A stretch of DNA of 64,000 nucleotides. It comes from Roseateles sp. GTDB lineage: Bacteria > Pseudomonadota > Gammaproteobacteria > Burkholderiales > Burkholderiaceae_C. Of the stretch, positions 53,125 through 64,000 are shown in pieces. The DNA is taken from positions 62,001 to 126,000 of the forward strand of contig JAEUPJ010000050.1 of assembly GCA_016790285.1 (NCBI GenBank), read 5' to 3'. The notes under the pieces are model-generated. The model had not been told where the DNA came from and made no database searches. It worked only from the letters and a program-made list of their open reading frames with translations. How positions within the stretch are numbered: the stretch's first letter is position 1; each line of letters opens with the position of its first letter. Position numbers and translations under genes: made by a program.

Positions 53125-56100
53125 CCCTGAATCGAGCCGCCCGCACCACGCGCTGGACCCTGCAGCTGCTCTTCGTGCTCTCCGGCGCGGCCGCGCTCAT
53201 TTACCAATCGATCTGGACGCACTACCTCGGCCTGACGCTGGGCCACGCAGCCTACGCGCAGACCCTGGTGCTGATGATGTTCATGGGCGGCATGGCACTG
53301 GGCGCCTGGGCAGTCAGCCGCATCACCGCCGGCCTGTCGAAACCCATCGCGGCCTACGCTGGCGCCGAGGCGCTGATCGGCCTGTGCGGCTTCGCCTTCC
53401 ACACCGTGTTCGTGGCCTACAGCGCCTACAGCCAGGACCATGTCCTGCCGGCCCTCCCCGGCGCCGGCGCCGCGCGCGCCTGGCAGTGGCTGAGCGCGGC
53501 CGCGCTGATCGCGCCGCAGACGGTGCTGCTGGGCGCCACCTTCCCGCTGCTGGCCGTCGGCGTGCTGCGCCTGCCCGGCAGCCAGCAGGGGCAGACCCTG
53601 GGCGGGCTCTACTTCACCAACGGCATCGGTGCCGCGATGGGCGCCCTGGCTGCCACCTTCATGCTGCTGCCGGCCGTCGGCATGCCCGGCGCGCTGCAGA
53701 CGGCGGCGGTGCTCAACCTGGCGGTCGCGCTGGTGAGCTTCGGGCTGAGCCGCGCCTGCCAGGAAGGCCGCCCGAGTGCGCCGCCCGTTGATGCGCCGAC
53801 CCCTGACGATGCCAACGAGGAAGCCGCCCCAGCCCAGGTCGGCCGACTCCTGCCGGCGCTGCTGGCCGCGACCTTCCTGTCCAGTGCCGCGTCGTTCGCC
53901 TACGAGCTCGGCTGGGTGCGCATGCTCAACCAGGCCCTGGGCAGCAGCCTGCACAGCTTCGAGCTGATGCTGGCCGCCTTCATCGCCGGCCTGGCGCTGG
54001 GCGGCCTGTGGGTGCGGCGCGTGGGCGACCGCATCGGCGACCAGGTGCGCTACGCCGGCTTCGTGCAGGTGGCGATGGGGCTGAGCGCGATGCTGTCGGT
54101 CGGCGTGCTCAGCCAGGCCTACCACTGGGTGCCCGTGCTGCTGCGGGCTCTGGCGCCCAGCAGTGCCGGCTACGACCTGTACACGCTCGCCACCGCGGCC
54201 ATCGCCATGCTCATCATGGCGCCGACGGCCTTCTTCGCTGGCATGACGCTGCCCCTGTTCACCGCCGCGCTGCTGCGCCGCGGCGCGGGCGAGCGGGCCG
54301 TCGGCCAGGTCTACGCGGCCAACACACTGGGTGCCATCCTGGGCGTGCTCGTGGCGGCCCATCTGCTGATGCCGGTCATCGGGGTGTCGCTGATGCTGCT
54401 GGCGGCCGGCGCGGTGGACGTGCTCATCGGCCTGGCCCTGCTGCGCGGCCCCAGGCCGGGGCGCTGGACGCCCGCGGCCGTGGTCGCTGCCGGGGCGAGT
54501 GCCGTCGTGCTGGGAAGCATGATGCACTGGGGACTGCCGGACCGGCTGCTGCAATCGGCGGGCGTGTTCCGCTACGGCAAGACCGACGTCAGCGGGCGCG
54601 AGCTGAAGTTCTACCGCGACGGTGCTACGGCGAGCATCTCGGTCGTGGCGCTGTCGGGCGCCACCGTCATCTCGACCAACGGCAAGCCGGACGCCGGCCT
54701 CAACGCCGCGAACCAGCCGCCCACCAAGGACGAAATCACGATGCTGATGCTGGGTGCCATGCCCCTGGCCGTGCATCCGCAGGCCCGCGACATCGCCGTG
54801 ATCGGCTGGGGCTCGGGGCTGAGCACCCACACGCTGCTGGGTTCACCCCGGCCGCGCCGCGTGGACACCATCGAGATCGAACGCGCGGTCTGGGAAGGCG
54901 CCTGGCAGTTCGCCGAGCGCAACGGCCGCGCCTATGTCGACCCGCGATCGCAGGTGCATTTCGAGGATGCCCGCGAGTTCTTCGCGCGCGGGCGCCAGCA
55001 CTACGACGTGGTGGTGTCGGAACCGTCCAACCCCTGGGTCAGCGGCGTGGCGAGCCTGTTCACGCAGGAGTTCTACCAGGGCGTGAAGCGCAGCCTCAGG
55101 CCCGGTGGCGTGCTGGTGCAGTGGGTGCACAGCTACGAAATCTCCGATCGCCTGCTGGCCGAGATGATCGCTGCGCTGCTGACCGAGTTTCCGCAGAGCG
55201 AGATCTACGCGACCAACGCCGCCGACCTGATCATCCTCGCGCCGCGCGACCGCCTGCAGCCGCTCGGCGACGAGCCCTGGCAGACGCCAGCGCTGGCCGG
55301 CGAGATGCGCCGTGTCGGCCTGGCCTCGCCGGCAGACCTGACCGCACGACGCATCGGCGGGCCGGCCGCGCTGCGCACCTACGTGCGGCTGCAGGGCGTC
55401 ACGCCCCACTCAGACTTCTACCCGACCGTGTCGCTGCAGGCTCCGCGAGAGCGCTTCAGCGCCAGCCGGGCCGACCTGCTGCAGCGCCTGGCTGCTGACG
55501 GCATGCCGGTGCTGCAGGTGCTGGAATGCCGCCGGCCCGTGGCGGCGGACACCAAGGTCGTCTATGACCCCGACCACCCGCTGCTGCGCGCCCGCCAGGA
55601 GGCCCTGTGGGCGGCCGAGCGGCTCGCCGGCAGGGGGCCGGGGCAAACCTATGGCGGCGGGCTGACCCGGCTCGTCGATGGCCTGCGGCTGCAGCGCGAG
55701 CGCAGCACAACGCTGGATGCGCAGGCCGTGGTCGTCTATGCCGCCAACCTGGCGCAGGCGGCGCTGGCCCACATGCCGGCAGCCGACCAGCAGGCCCTGT
55801 GGGACCCGGCCGCCTGGCGCCAGGCCCACCCGGCCCTGCCCGACGGCGTGCAGGCCCTGCTGGCGCTATATGGCGCGACCGCGCTGGAGGACTGGCCGGC
55901 GGTGGATGCCGCGGCCACACGCATCCTGGACCGCGCCGTGGGCGACATGCCGCCCGGCGTGCAGGAGCAGGCCCTGGTGTTGAGCATGCTGGCCGGTCTG
56001 GCGCAGGGCCAGGCTGACGCGGTCACGTCGCGTGAAGCCCGCTGGGGTGCCCGCGTGCCGCCAGCCGCCGGGGCGGACGCGCGCCGCTTCCTCAAGGCCT

Positions 56101-56150
56101 GGGCTGACGGTGGCGAGGTGGCTTGCGCCGCCCGCCCGCCTGCTCGCTGA
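53121..56150 (+). CDS. Polytopic membrane protein fused to a spermidine-synthase-like domain
   Basis: 1009 residues. Residues about 10-470 hold roughly twelve hydrophobic segments with fused transporter-like organisation. A Rossmann-fold PABS-like domain lies at about 555-690: IGWGSGLSTHTLLG, VDTIEIERAVWEGA, and VVVSEPSNPWVSGVASLFTQ. The usual Asp of spermidine synthase (DSTDP-like) is replaced by SEPSNP, so polyamine synthesis is doubtful. The C-terminal 170 residues are helical without a named domain. The gene overlaps waaA by 4 bp and is convergent with the efflux operon. Function unknown. Confidence 0.8.
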   Translation: MTLNRAARTTRWTLQLLFVLSGAAALIYQSIWTHYLGLTLGHAAYAQTLVLMMFMGGMALGAWAVSRITAGLSKPIAAYAGAEALIGLCGFAFHTVFVAYSAYSQDHVLPALPGAGAARAWQWLSAAALIAPQTVLLGATFPLLAVGVLRLPGSQQGQTLGGLYFTNGIGAAMGALAATFMLLPAVGMPGALQTAAVLNLAVALVSFGLSRACQEGRPSAPPVDAPTPDDANEEAAPAQVGRLLPALLAATFLSSAASFAYELGWVRMLNQALGSSLHSFELMLAAFIAGLALGGLWVRRVGDRIGDQVRYAGFVQVAMGLSAMLSVGVLSQAYHWVPVLLRALAPSSAGYDLYTLATAAIAMLIMAPTAFFAGMTLPLFTAALLRRGAGERAVGQVYAANTLGAILGVLVAAHLLMPVIGVSLMLLAAGAVDVLIGLALLRGPRPGRWTPAAVVAAGASAVVLGSMMHWGLPDRLLQSAGVFRYGKTDVSGRELKFYRDGATASISVVALSGATVISTNGKPDAGLNAANQPPTKDEITMLMLGAMPLAVHPQARDIAVIGWGSGLSTHTLLGSPRPRRVDTIEIERAVWEGAWQFAERNGRAYVDPRSQVHFEDAREFFARGRQHYDVVVSEPSNPWVSGVASLFTQEFYQGVKRSLRPGGVLVQWVHSYEISDRLLAEMIAALLTEFPQSEIYATNAADLIILAPRDRLQPLGDEPWQTPALAGEMRRVGLASPADLTARRIGGPAALRTYVRLQGVTPHSDFYPTVSLQAPRERFSASRADLLQRLAADGMPVLQVLECRRPVAADTKVVYDPDHPLLRARQEALWAAERLAGRGPGQTYGGGLTRLVDGLRLQRERSTTLDAQAVVVYAANLAQAALAHMPAADQQALWDPAAWRQAHPALPDGVQALLALYGATALEDWPAVDAAATRILDRAVGDMPPGVQEQALVLSMLAGLAQGQADAVTSREARWGARVPPAAGADARRFLKAWADGGEVACAARPPAR

Positions 56151-56159
56151 GGGCGCGCT

Positions 56160-57581
56160 TCAGCTGCCTCGGCCGGCCTCGGCCCAACCGCCGCCCAGCG
56201 CCTTGACGAGCTGGGCCGTCGCCGCCCACTGCGCACCGCGCAGTTGCGCCAGCGCACGCTCGGTAGCCAGCGGCGTGCGCTCGGCTTCGGTCACGTCCAG
56301 GTAGCTGACGGCGCCCTTGTCGTAGCGGCTCTTCGCCACGGCCAGGGCCTGGCTGCTGGAGGCCAGCGTGCGGTTCTGGGCGTCCATGGTGGCGGCACGG
56401 CCCTGCAGCTCCGCCAGGGCGTCGTCCACCTCGCGCAGCGCCTGCAGCATGCGGCCGCGGAAGGCGGCGAGCGACTCGTCGACCTGGGCCTTGGCGCCGG
56501 CGAGGTTGGCCTTGTTGCGGCCGCCCTCGAACAGCGGCAGCGAGATGCTGGGGCCGATGTTGTAGAGGCGAGCCGGCGCCGAGACGAGGGAGCCCAGGTC
56601 TTCGCTGGAGTAGCCGAAGCTGCCCGTCAGGCGGATGGACGGGTAGAACGCCGCCTCGGCGATGCCGACCTGGGCCGTGGCGGCGTGCAGCTGCGCCAGG
56701 CTCTGCGCCAGGTCGGGCCGGCGCTGCAGCAGCTCCGACGGCAGGCCGGCACGGATGGCCGGCGGCAGGGGCAGGCTCGTCGTGGCCTCGAGCTTGAGTT
56801 CGGCGGCGCCCTGCCCCGTGAGCGCGGCGATCTGGTTGAGCACCAGAGCCTGGCGACGCGGCAGGTCGGCCACGTCGGCATCGGCCGCGGCCAGCTCGGC
56901 GCGCACGCGCTCCAGGTCCTGCGTCGTGGAAGCGCCCGCGTCGAAGCGGGTCTGCGCCACCTGGAAGGCCTTGGCGCGGCTGTCGCGCAGGCGCTGCAGC
57001 GCGGCGGCCTCGTCGGCCAGCGCGCGCCACTGCCAGTAGGCGGCCGCGACATCGGCGGTAAGTGCGACACGCGCGGCGGCAGCGTCCAGCGTCGACGCCT
57101 CGAGCTGGGCCTGGGCGCTCTCGGCCTGGCGCCGCACGCGGCCCCAGAGGTCCAGCTCCCAGCCGACGCTGGCGGACAGGCCGAAGCTCTCGCCCTCGAA
57201 GGTGATCGCCCGGCCGTTGAGCACCGGCGTGGTGGTGGCCTTGGCCGACGTGCGCAAGCCGCCGGCGGTGGCACCCACGTCCACCCGCGGCAGCTCATCG
57301 GCCTGAGTGGCGCCGTACACGGCCCGGGCGCGCTGCACGCGTGCAGCCGCAGCGGCCAGCGTCGGGCTGGCCTGCAAGGCCTGGGCTTCGAGCGCATTGA
57401 GCTGGGCGTCGCCGAAGACCAGCCACCAATCCCGCTGGAGCTCGCTGCCGGCGGTGGGTGCCGCCGCGCGGTAGCTGGCGGGCGCATGTGCCGCCGGCGC
57501 CTGGTAGTTGGGGCCGAGCGTGGTGCAGGCGGCCAGGGCCGCCGTGGCGACCAGGGTGAGGATGGAGTTGAGTCGGATCAT
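56160..57581 (-). CDS. Outer-membrane efflux lipoprotein (OprM/NodT family)
   Basis: 473 residues. Lipobox LAAC with Cys 19, then two OEP domains (about 60-250 and 270-460): WWLVFGDAQLNALEAQAL, RLYNIGPSISLPLFEGGRNKANL, and YDKGAVSYLDVTEAERT. It forms the TolC-like outer-membrane channel for EmrAB. It is last in the operon, 17 bp after emrB, and ends 9 bp from the convergent membrane-protein gene. Confidence 0.92.
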   Translation of the reverse strand: MIRLNSILTLVATAALAACTTLGPNYQAPAAHAPASYRAAAPTAGSELQRDWWLVFGDAQLNALEAQALQASPTLAAAAARVQRARAVYGATQADELPRVDVGATAGGLRTSAKATTTPVLNGRAITFEGESFGLSASVGWELDLWGRVRRQAESAQAQLEASTLDAAAARVALTADVAAAYWQWRALADEAAALQRLRDSRAKAFQVAQTRFDAGASTTQDLERVRAELAAADADVADLPRRQALVLNQIAALTGQGAAELKLEATTSLPLPPAIRAGLPSELLQRRPDLAQSLAQLHAATAQVGIAEAAFYPSIRLTGSFGYSSEDLGSLVSAPARLYNIGPSISLPLFEGGRNKANLAGAKAQVDESLAAFRGRMLQALREVDDALAELQGRAATMDAQNRTLASSSQALAVAKSRYDKGAVSYLDVTEAERTPLATERALAQLRGAQWAATAQLVKALGGGWAEAGRGS

Positions 57582-57598
57582 GGGTTGATCTCCGGGGT

Positions 57599-59182
57599 TC
57601 AATGCGCGGCTTCCGCTGACGCGGCACCGCCCATGACCTTCTTGGTCATCCAGACAATCAGCACGCAGCTGATGAGCGCGATGCCGAGGATGAGGAAGGC
57701 GTCGTTGTAGGCCATCACGAAGCTGTCGCGGCGCACCACGTTGTCCAGCGCCTTCAGGGCCATGTCCTGCGCGGTGGCGGGGTCGAAGCCCTTGGCGCTG
57801 AAGTTCTGCGCCAGCGCGTCCAGCCGAGCCTGCGTGGCGGGTTCGTACAGGTTGACGGACTCGCCGATGCGCGCGCTGTGCAGGTGCTCGCGGTTGGTGA
57901 GCAGCGTGGCCAGCGTGGCGATGCCCACCGAGCCGCCGAGGTTGCGCATCATGTTGAACATGCCCGAGGCACTGGGCAGCAGGTTCGGCGGGATGCCGTT
58001 CACCGCGAAGTTCGTCAGCGTGATCATGATCAGCGGCTGCCCCAGCGCGCGCACGATCTGCGCGGCGATCAGCTCGGGCCCGGCGGTGTCGGCGCTCATG
58101 TGGGTGTTCATGAAGCAGGACGTCGCGAACAGCAGCAGGCCCACGCTCATCATCACGCGGTTGTCGAGCTTGGTGGAGAGCTTGGCGGCAAACGGCATGA
58201 TGAACAGCTGCGGCAGGCCCATCCACATGATCACCAGGCCGATCTGCATCGGCGTGTAGTTGGCGATCTGGCCCAGGTACAGCGGCAGGATGAAGGCCGA
58301 GCCGTACAGGCCCATGCCGGTCGTGAAGGCGATGACGCCCGCGATCAGGAAGCTTGGGCGGCCGAGGATGTGCAGGTCGATGAAGGTGTTCTTGCGCGTC
58401 AGGCCCCGCCAGGCCCAGCCGTAGATGCCCACCACGGCCAGCACGGCCGCCGTGATGATGAAGCGGCTCTGGAACCAGTCCTTGGCGTTGCCTTCCTCGA
58501 GCATCGCGGTCAGCGACCCGAGGCCCACGGCCATGAAGACGATGCCCCACCAGTCGACGTCGCGCAGCAGCTGCAGGTTCATCGGCTCCTTGTCCAGGCC
58601 GATGCTCACGCCCAGCACCAGCAGCACGCCGGGCACCCAGTTGATGTAGAAGATGCTGGGCCAGCCGTAGAGCTCGGTCAGGTAGCCGCCGATCGTCGGC
58701 CCGAGCGTGGGCGCGAGCGTGGCCGTGATGCCGAACAGCGCCAGGCCGATGGGCCGCTTCTTCAGCGGCAGCTTGCGCGTGACCAGCGTCATCGCCATCG
58801 GGATCATGACCCCGCCGGTGAAGCCCTGGGCCGCGCGGAAGGCGATCATGCTCTCCAGGCTCCACGCCATGCCGCACAGCGTGCTGAACACGAGGAAGAG
58901 CACCACGTTGACGACGAGGTAGCGCCGCGTGGAGAACACCATCGCCAGGAAGCCCGCGAGCGGGATGACGATGATCTCGGCCACGAGGTAGGCGCTGGAG
59001 ATCCAGGAGCCCTCCTCCTGCGTGGCCGACAGCGCGCCGAGGATTTCCTTGAGCGAGGAGTTGGTGATGGCGATGTCCAGCACCGCCATGAAGGCGCCCA
59101 GCAGGCTGGCCAGCACCGCCAGCCACGTGCGCCCGCTGACCTTCTCGCCCGGGGGAGGCGGCAGGTAGTTTTCGTTGCCCAT
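57599..59182 (-). CDS. emrB: EmrB/QacA-family multidrug exporter (DHA2)
   Basis: 527 residues with about 14 membrane segments. MFS DHA2 landmarks: LLGAFMAVLDIAITNSSL (motif D type), LGPTIGGYLTELYGWPSIF (motif C) and the internal repeat of the MFS fold. With EmrA and an outer-membrane factor it exports hydrophobic compounds. It lies 12 bp after emrA. Confidence 0.94.
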   Translation of the reverse strand: MGNENYLPPPPGEKVSGRTWLAVLASLLGAFMAVLDIAITNSSLKEILGALSATQEEGSWISSAYLVAEIIVIPLAGFLAMVFSTRRYLVVNVVLFLVFSTLCGMAWSLESMIAFRAAQGFTGGVMIPMAMTLVTRKLPLKKRPIGLALFGITATLAPTLGPTIGGYLTELYGWPSIFYINWVPGVLLVLGVSIGLDKEPMNLQLLRDVDWWGIVFMAVGLGSLTAMLEEGNAKDWFQSRFIITAAVLAVVGIYGWAWRGLTRKNTFIDLHILGRPSFLIAGVIAFTTGMGLYGSAFILPLYLGQIANYTPMQIGLVIMWMGLPQLFIMPFAAKLSTKLDNRVMMSVGLLLFATSCFMNTHMSADTAGPELIAAQIVRALGQPLIMITLTNFAVNGIPPNLLPSASGMFNMMRNLGGSVGIATLATLLTNREHLHSARIGESVNLYEPATQARLDALAQNFSAKGFDPATAQDMALKALDNVVRRDSFVMAYNDAFLILGIALISCVLIVWMTKKVMGGAASAEAAH

Positions 59183-59194
59183 GCCGGCCTCGAA

Positions 59195-60298
59195 TTACTC
59201 TTTGACTTCCACTTCGACCTGGGCCGACAGGCCAGGCACGATGCGGCTCGCCGCTTCGCCCAGGGCCTTCAGGCTGTCCGGCTCGAACACGAGCTTGACC
59301 GGCACGCGCTGGACGATCTTGGTGAAGTTGCCCGTGGCGTTGTCCGGCGGCAGCAGCGCAAAGCTCGCGCCCGAGGCGGGGGCGAAGCTGTCGACCTTGG
59401 CCAGCAGGTCCTGGCCCGGCAGCGCGTCGACCTTGACGTGCACCTTCTGGCCCGGCTTCATGCGGGCGAGCTGGGTTTCCTTGAAGTTGGCGACGATCCA
59501 GATCTCGGGCTCGACGATGGCGGCCAGTTGCTGGCCCGGCTGCACGCGCTGGCCCACTTCGACCGTGCGCTTGCCGATGCGGCCCTCGCTGGCGGCCTTC
59601 ACTTCGACATAGCCGAGCTGGTTCTGCGCGTCCTTGAGCTGGGCGAGCGTGGCGGCCTTCTGGGCCGCGGCCGACTGGCGCGCGCTCTCGGCGGCCACGA
59701 TGGCCTCCTTGGCGGCATTGGCGCTGGCTTTGCGGGCGGCCAGGTCGGCGCGGGCGACGTCGCGGGCGGCCAGCGCACCGTCAAGTTCCTGCTTGCTGGT
59801 GGCGCGCAGTTCCGCGCCGAAGAGGGCCTGGCTGCGCTTGGCGTCCAGCTCCGTGCGGGCCAGCACCGCCTCCGCCTGCGTCACTTGCGAGCCGGTGGCA
59901 GCCGCCTGGGCACGGGCCTGGGCAATCTGCGCGGCGCTGGTGGCGATGGCGGCATCGGCCTGGGCGACCTGGGCCTTCAGGCGCTCGATCTGCACGGCAG
60001 CATCCGCCGGGTCCAGGCGCAGCAACACGTCGCCGGCCTTGACGGCCGCGTTGTCCTGCATGCGCATCTCGGTCACGACGCCGGCCACGCGCGTGGCCAC
60101 GGGGTGGATGCGCCCGGCGATGAAGGCGTTGTCGGTTTCCACGAGGTGCTGGCTGCGCCACCACATGCGCCCACCCAGGCCGATGCCGCCGATCAGCAGC
60201 AGTGCGCCGACGATGATCAGCGGCACCGGAGGGCCGCTCTTCTTGGCCTTGTCGGCGGGCTGGGGCGCGGCGTGGGTGTTGTCTTGCGGTGCGTTCAT
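59195..60298 (-). CDS. emrA: EmrA-type membrane fusion protein
   Basis: 367 residues. One N-terminal membrane helix (VPLIIVGALLLIGGIGLGG), then HlyD-type domains: the lipoyl half-motif VVTEMRMQDNAAVKAGDVLL, a long Ala/Gln-rich coiled coil (about 95-215), and QRVQPGQQLAAIVEPEIWIV. GAGGAA precedes the ATG. It links EmrB to the outer-membrane channel. It follows pirin by 31 bp. Confidence 0.94.
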   Translation of the reverse strand: MNAPQDNTHAAPQPADKAKKSGPPVPLIIVGALLLIGGIGLGGRMWWRSQHLVETDNAFIAGRIHPVATRVAGVVTEMRMQDNAAVKAGDVLLRLDPADAAVQIERLKAQVAQADAAIATSAAQIAQARAQAAATGSQVTQAEAVLARTELDAKRSQALFGAELRATSKQELDGALAARDVARADLAARKASANAAKEAIVAAESARQSAAAQKAATLAQLKDAQNQLGYVEVKAASEGRIGKRTVEVGQRVQPGQQLAAIVEPEIWIVANFKETQLARMKPGQKVHVKVDALPGQDLLAKVDSFAPASGASFALLPPDNATGNFTKIVQRVPVKLVFEPDSLKALGEAASRIVPGLSAQVEVEVKE

Positions 60299-60329
60299 TC
60301 GAGTTCCTCTCGTGCCTCGGGTCGGGCGT

Positions 60330-61148
60330 TCAGCGTTGTTCTGGGGTGTTGCGGGCAGACAGGCGGCCCATGGCGCCGGTCTGGAAACGTTGCAGGGCGG
60401 CGACCACCTGGCCCTCGTCGCTCATGACGAAGGGGCCATGCCGCACGATGGGTTCGGCCAGCGGCCGCCCGGAGAAGACGGCCAGCCGCAGCGGCTCGTC
60501 GGCTCGCAGGCTCACGGGTGCCGGCAGGTGCAGCGCGCGGCCCGTCGCCAGCGGCAGGGCATCGGCCTGCCCACTGCCCTGCACGACGATGGCAAAGCCC
60601 TGCTCGCCGTCAGCGAGATGGGGCCGGTAGCTTGCGCCGGCCTCCACGTCGACGATGGCCAGCGCCGTCGGCCAGGGCAAGGCCAGTTCGGCCGTCCCGC
60701 CAAACACCTGCACCGCGCGCCAGCCGTCGCCCGTGCGGCGCGGCATCTGCTCGGGCGAGAGCCGCATGACGGCGGGCTCGCGCAGCTTCTGCTCGGCCGG
60801 CAGGTTCACGAAGATCTGCAGGCCGTGCGCCTGCCGGCCGGCTTCCGCCGGGTATTCGTCGTGGATGACGCCCCGCCCGGCCAGCGTCCAGTGCAGGCCG
60901 CCGGGCAGGATCTCGTGCTCGCCGCCGAGCGAGTCGCGGCTGACCATGCCGGTGCCCGAGTCGTCGAACAGGTAGGTGACGGCCGAGAACCCCGCATGCG
61001 GGTGTGGGGCGAACACCGACTCGACCATGCGGAAGTGGTCCACCAGGATGAACGGGTCCAGCAACGCCAGCGGCTCGCGCAAGCCCTCGGCCTGGAAGCC
61101 GGTGCCGATGCTGTGCCGCTGGGGCGTCAGGAGTCGAGGCGTTGACAT
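60330..61148 (-). CDS. Pirin family protein
   Basis: 272 residues, bicupin. The metal-binding His residues are in FAPHPHAGFSAVTYLF and in GGLHWTLAGRGVIHDEYP (His and Glu). Pirins bind iron and some act as quercetinases or redox-linked regulators. The gene is divergent from a LysR regulator and precedes emrA by 31 bp, so it may be the first gene of the efflux operon, perhaps detoxifying an aromatic substrate that the pump also exports. Confidence 0.92.
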   Translation of the reverse strand: MSTPRLLTPQRHSIGTGFQAEGLREPLALLDPFILVDHFRMVESVFAPHPHAGFSAVTYLFDDSGTGMVSRDSLGGEHEILPGGLHWTLAGRGVIHDEYPAEAGRQAHGLQIFVNLPAEQKLREPAVMRLSPEQMPRRTGDGWRAVQVFGGTAELALPWPTALAIVDVEAGASYRPHLADGEQGFAIVVQGSGQADALPLATGRALHLPAPVSLRADEPLRLAVFSGRPLAEPIVRHGPFVMSDEGQVVAALQRFQTGAMGRLSARNTPEQR

Positions 61149-61207
61149 GGTGGCCCGGACTGTAGAGAGTTCCATTTCCGGCGAACAGCCACAAAATACA
61201 AACGCTC

Positions 61208-61225
61208 CGTTCCATAAACGAAACG
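61208..61225. promoter_or_regulatory. Palindromic operator between the pirin operon and the lysR gene
   Basis: CGTTCCATAAACGAAACG is an imperfect 18-bp palindrome (CGTT ... AACG) lying 12 bp before the lysR ATG. A related GTTCCATTT lies at 61168-61176. LysR proteins bind such T-N11-A type sites in divergent promoters. Confidence 0.5.
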
Positions 61226-61237
61226 CCAAAGGCGACC

Positions 61238-64000
<2,763 letters not shown>

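Overview
The window is about 64 kb of gene-dense, GC-rich chromosome with no mobile elements, tRNA, rRNA or CRISPR seen. Gene content and order (ybgC-tolQRA, a riboflavin operon with a degenerate RibBA, a ZTP riboswitch before glyA, a MSHA pilus locus, selD beside a phosphonate-type ABC transporter) suggest a betaproteobacterium of the order Burkholderiales, probably of the Rubrivivax/Leptothrix/Roseateles kind. That placement rests on gene content and codon bias only. Most genes overlap by 4 bp or sit within 30 bp of the next, so long operons are likely. No gap between genes exceeds about 220 bp.

Layout. 1-6.5 kb is housekeeping: a truncated DUF748 protein, a YdcF-family protein, ubiD, a membrane-anchored lytic transglycosylase, a ZTP riboswitch with glyA, and nrdR. 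6.6-11.7 kb is a type IV pilus minor-pilin operon (fimT-pilE-fimT-pilW-pilX-pilV) with no pilY1 and with unusually large PilX and PilV. 11.7-14.9 kb is ribD-ribBA-ribH-nusB, running into an aminotransferase gene and then ybgC-tolQ-tolR-tolA. The Tol operon stops at tolA; tolB and pal do not follow.

18.4-21.6 kb is the most unusual module. It is a four-gene operon, bufA-bufB-bufC-bufD: a small secreted Cys peptide of the DUF2282/bufferin type, a DUF692 (MNIO) oxidase, a DUF2063 partner and a DoxX membrane protein. It is divergent from an ECF sigma factor gene and its zinc-finger anti-sigma gene. A GTAAGG-N16-CGAC element upstream of bufA looks like the matching ECF promoter. This reads as a metal- or stress-induced system that makes a modified copper-binding peptide.

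22.4-39.3 kb is a MSHA-type pilus locus: two GspE-family ATPases, MshG, MshA, four minor pseudopilins, a 1341-residue MshQ with a beta-solenoid-like repeat and a LamG-like domain, then MshI, a PilN-like protein, MshJ, MshK and the secretin MshL. The first ATPase carries four MshEN-like motifs spaced exactly 30 residues apart, so pilus activity may respond to c-di-GMP.

39.3-64 kb: selD with a divergent PhnC-PhnE-PhnE transporter (candidate selenium-oxyanion uptake); a secreted beta-helix protein with a LacI-type operator upstream; an alkylation-repair operon (Ada-AlkA fusion, MGMT, EamA exporter); an SBP3-like periplasmic protein; a LytTR two-component system divergent from a phosphomannomutase gene, with 12-bp direct repeats between them; waaA; a membrane protein fused to a spermidine-synthase-like domain; a pirin-EmrA-EmrB-OprM-like efflux operon with a divergent LysR regulator; and ligA, cut by the window end.
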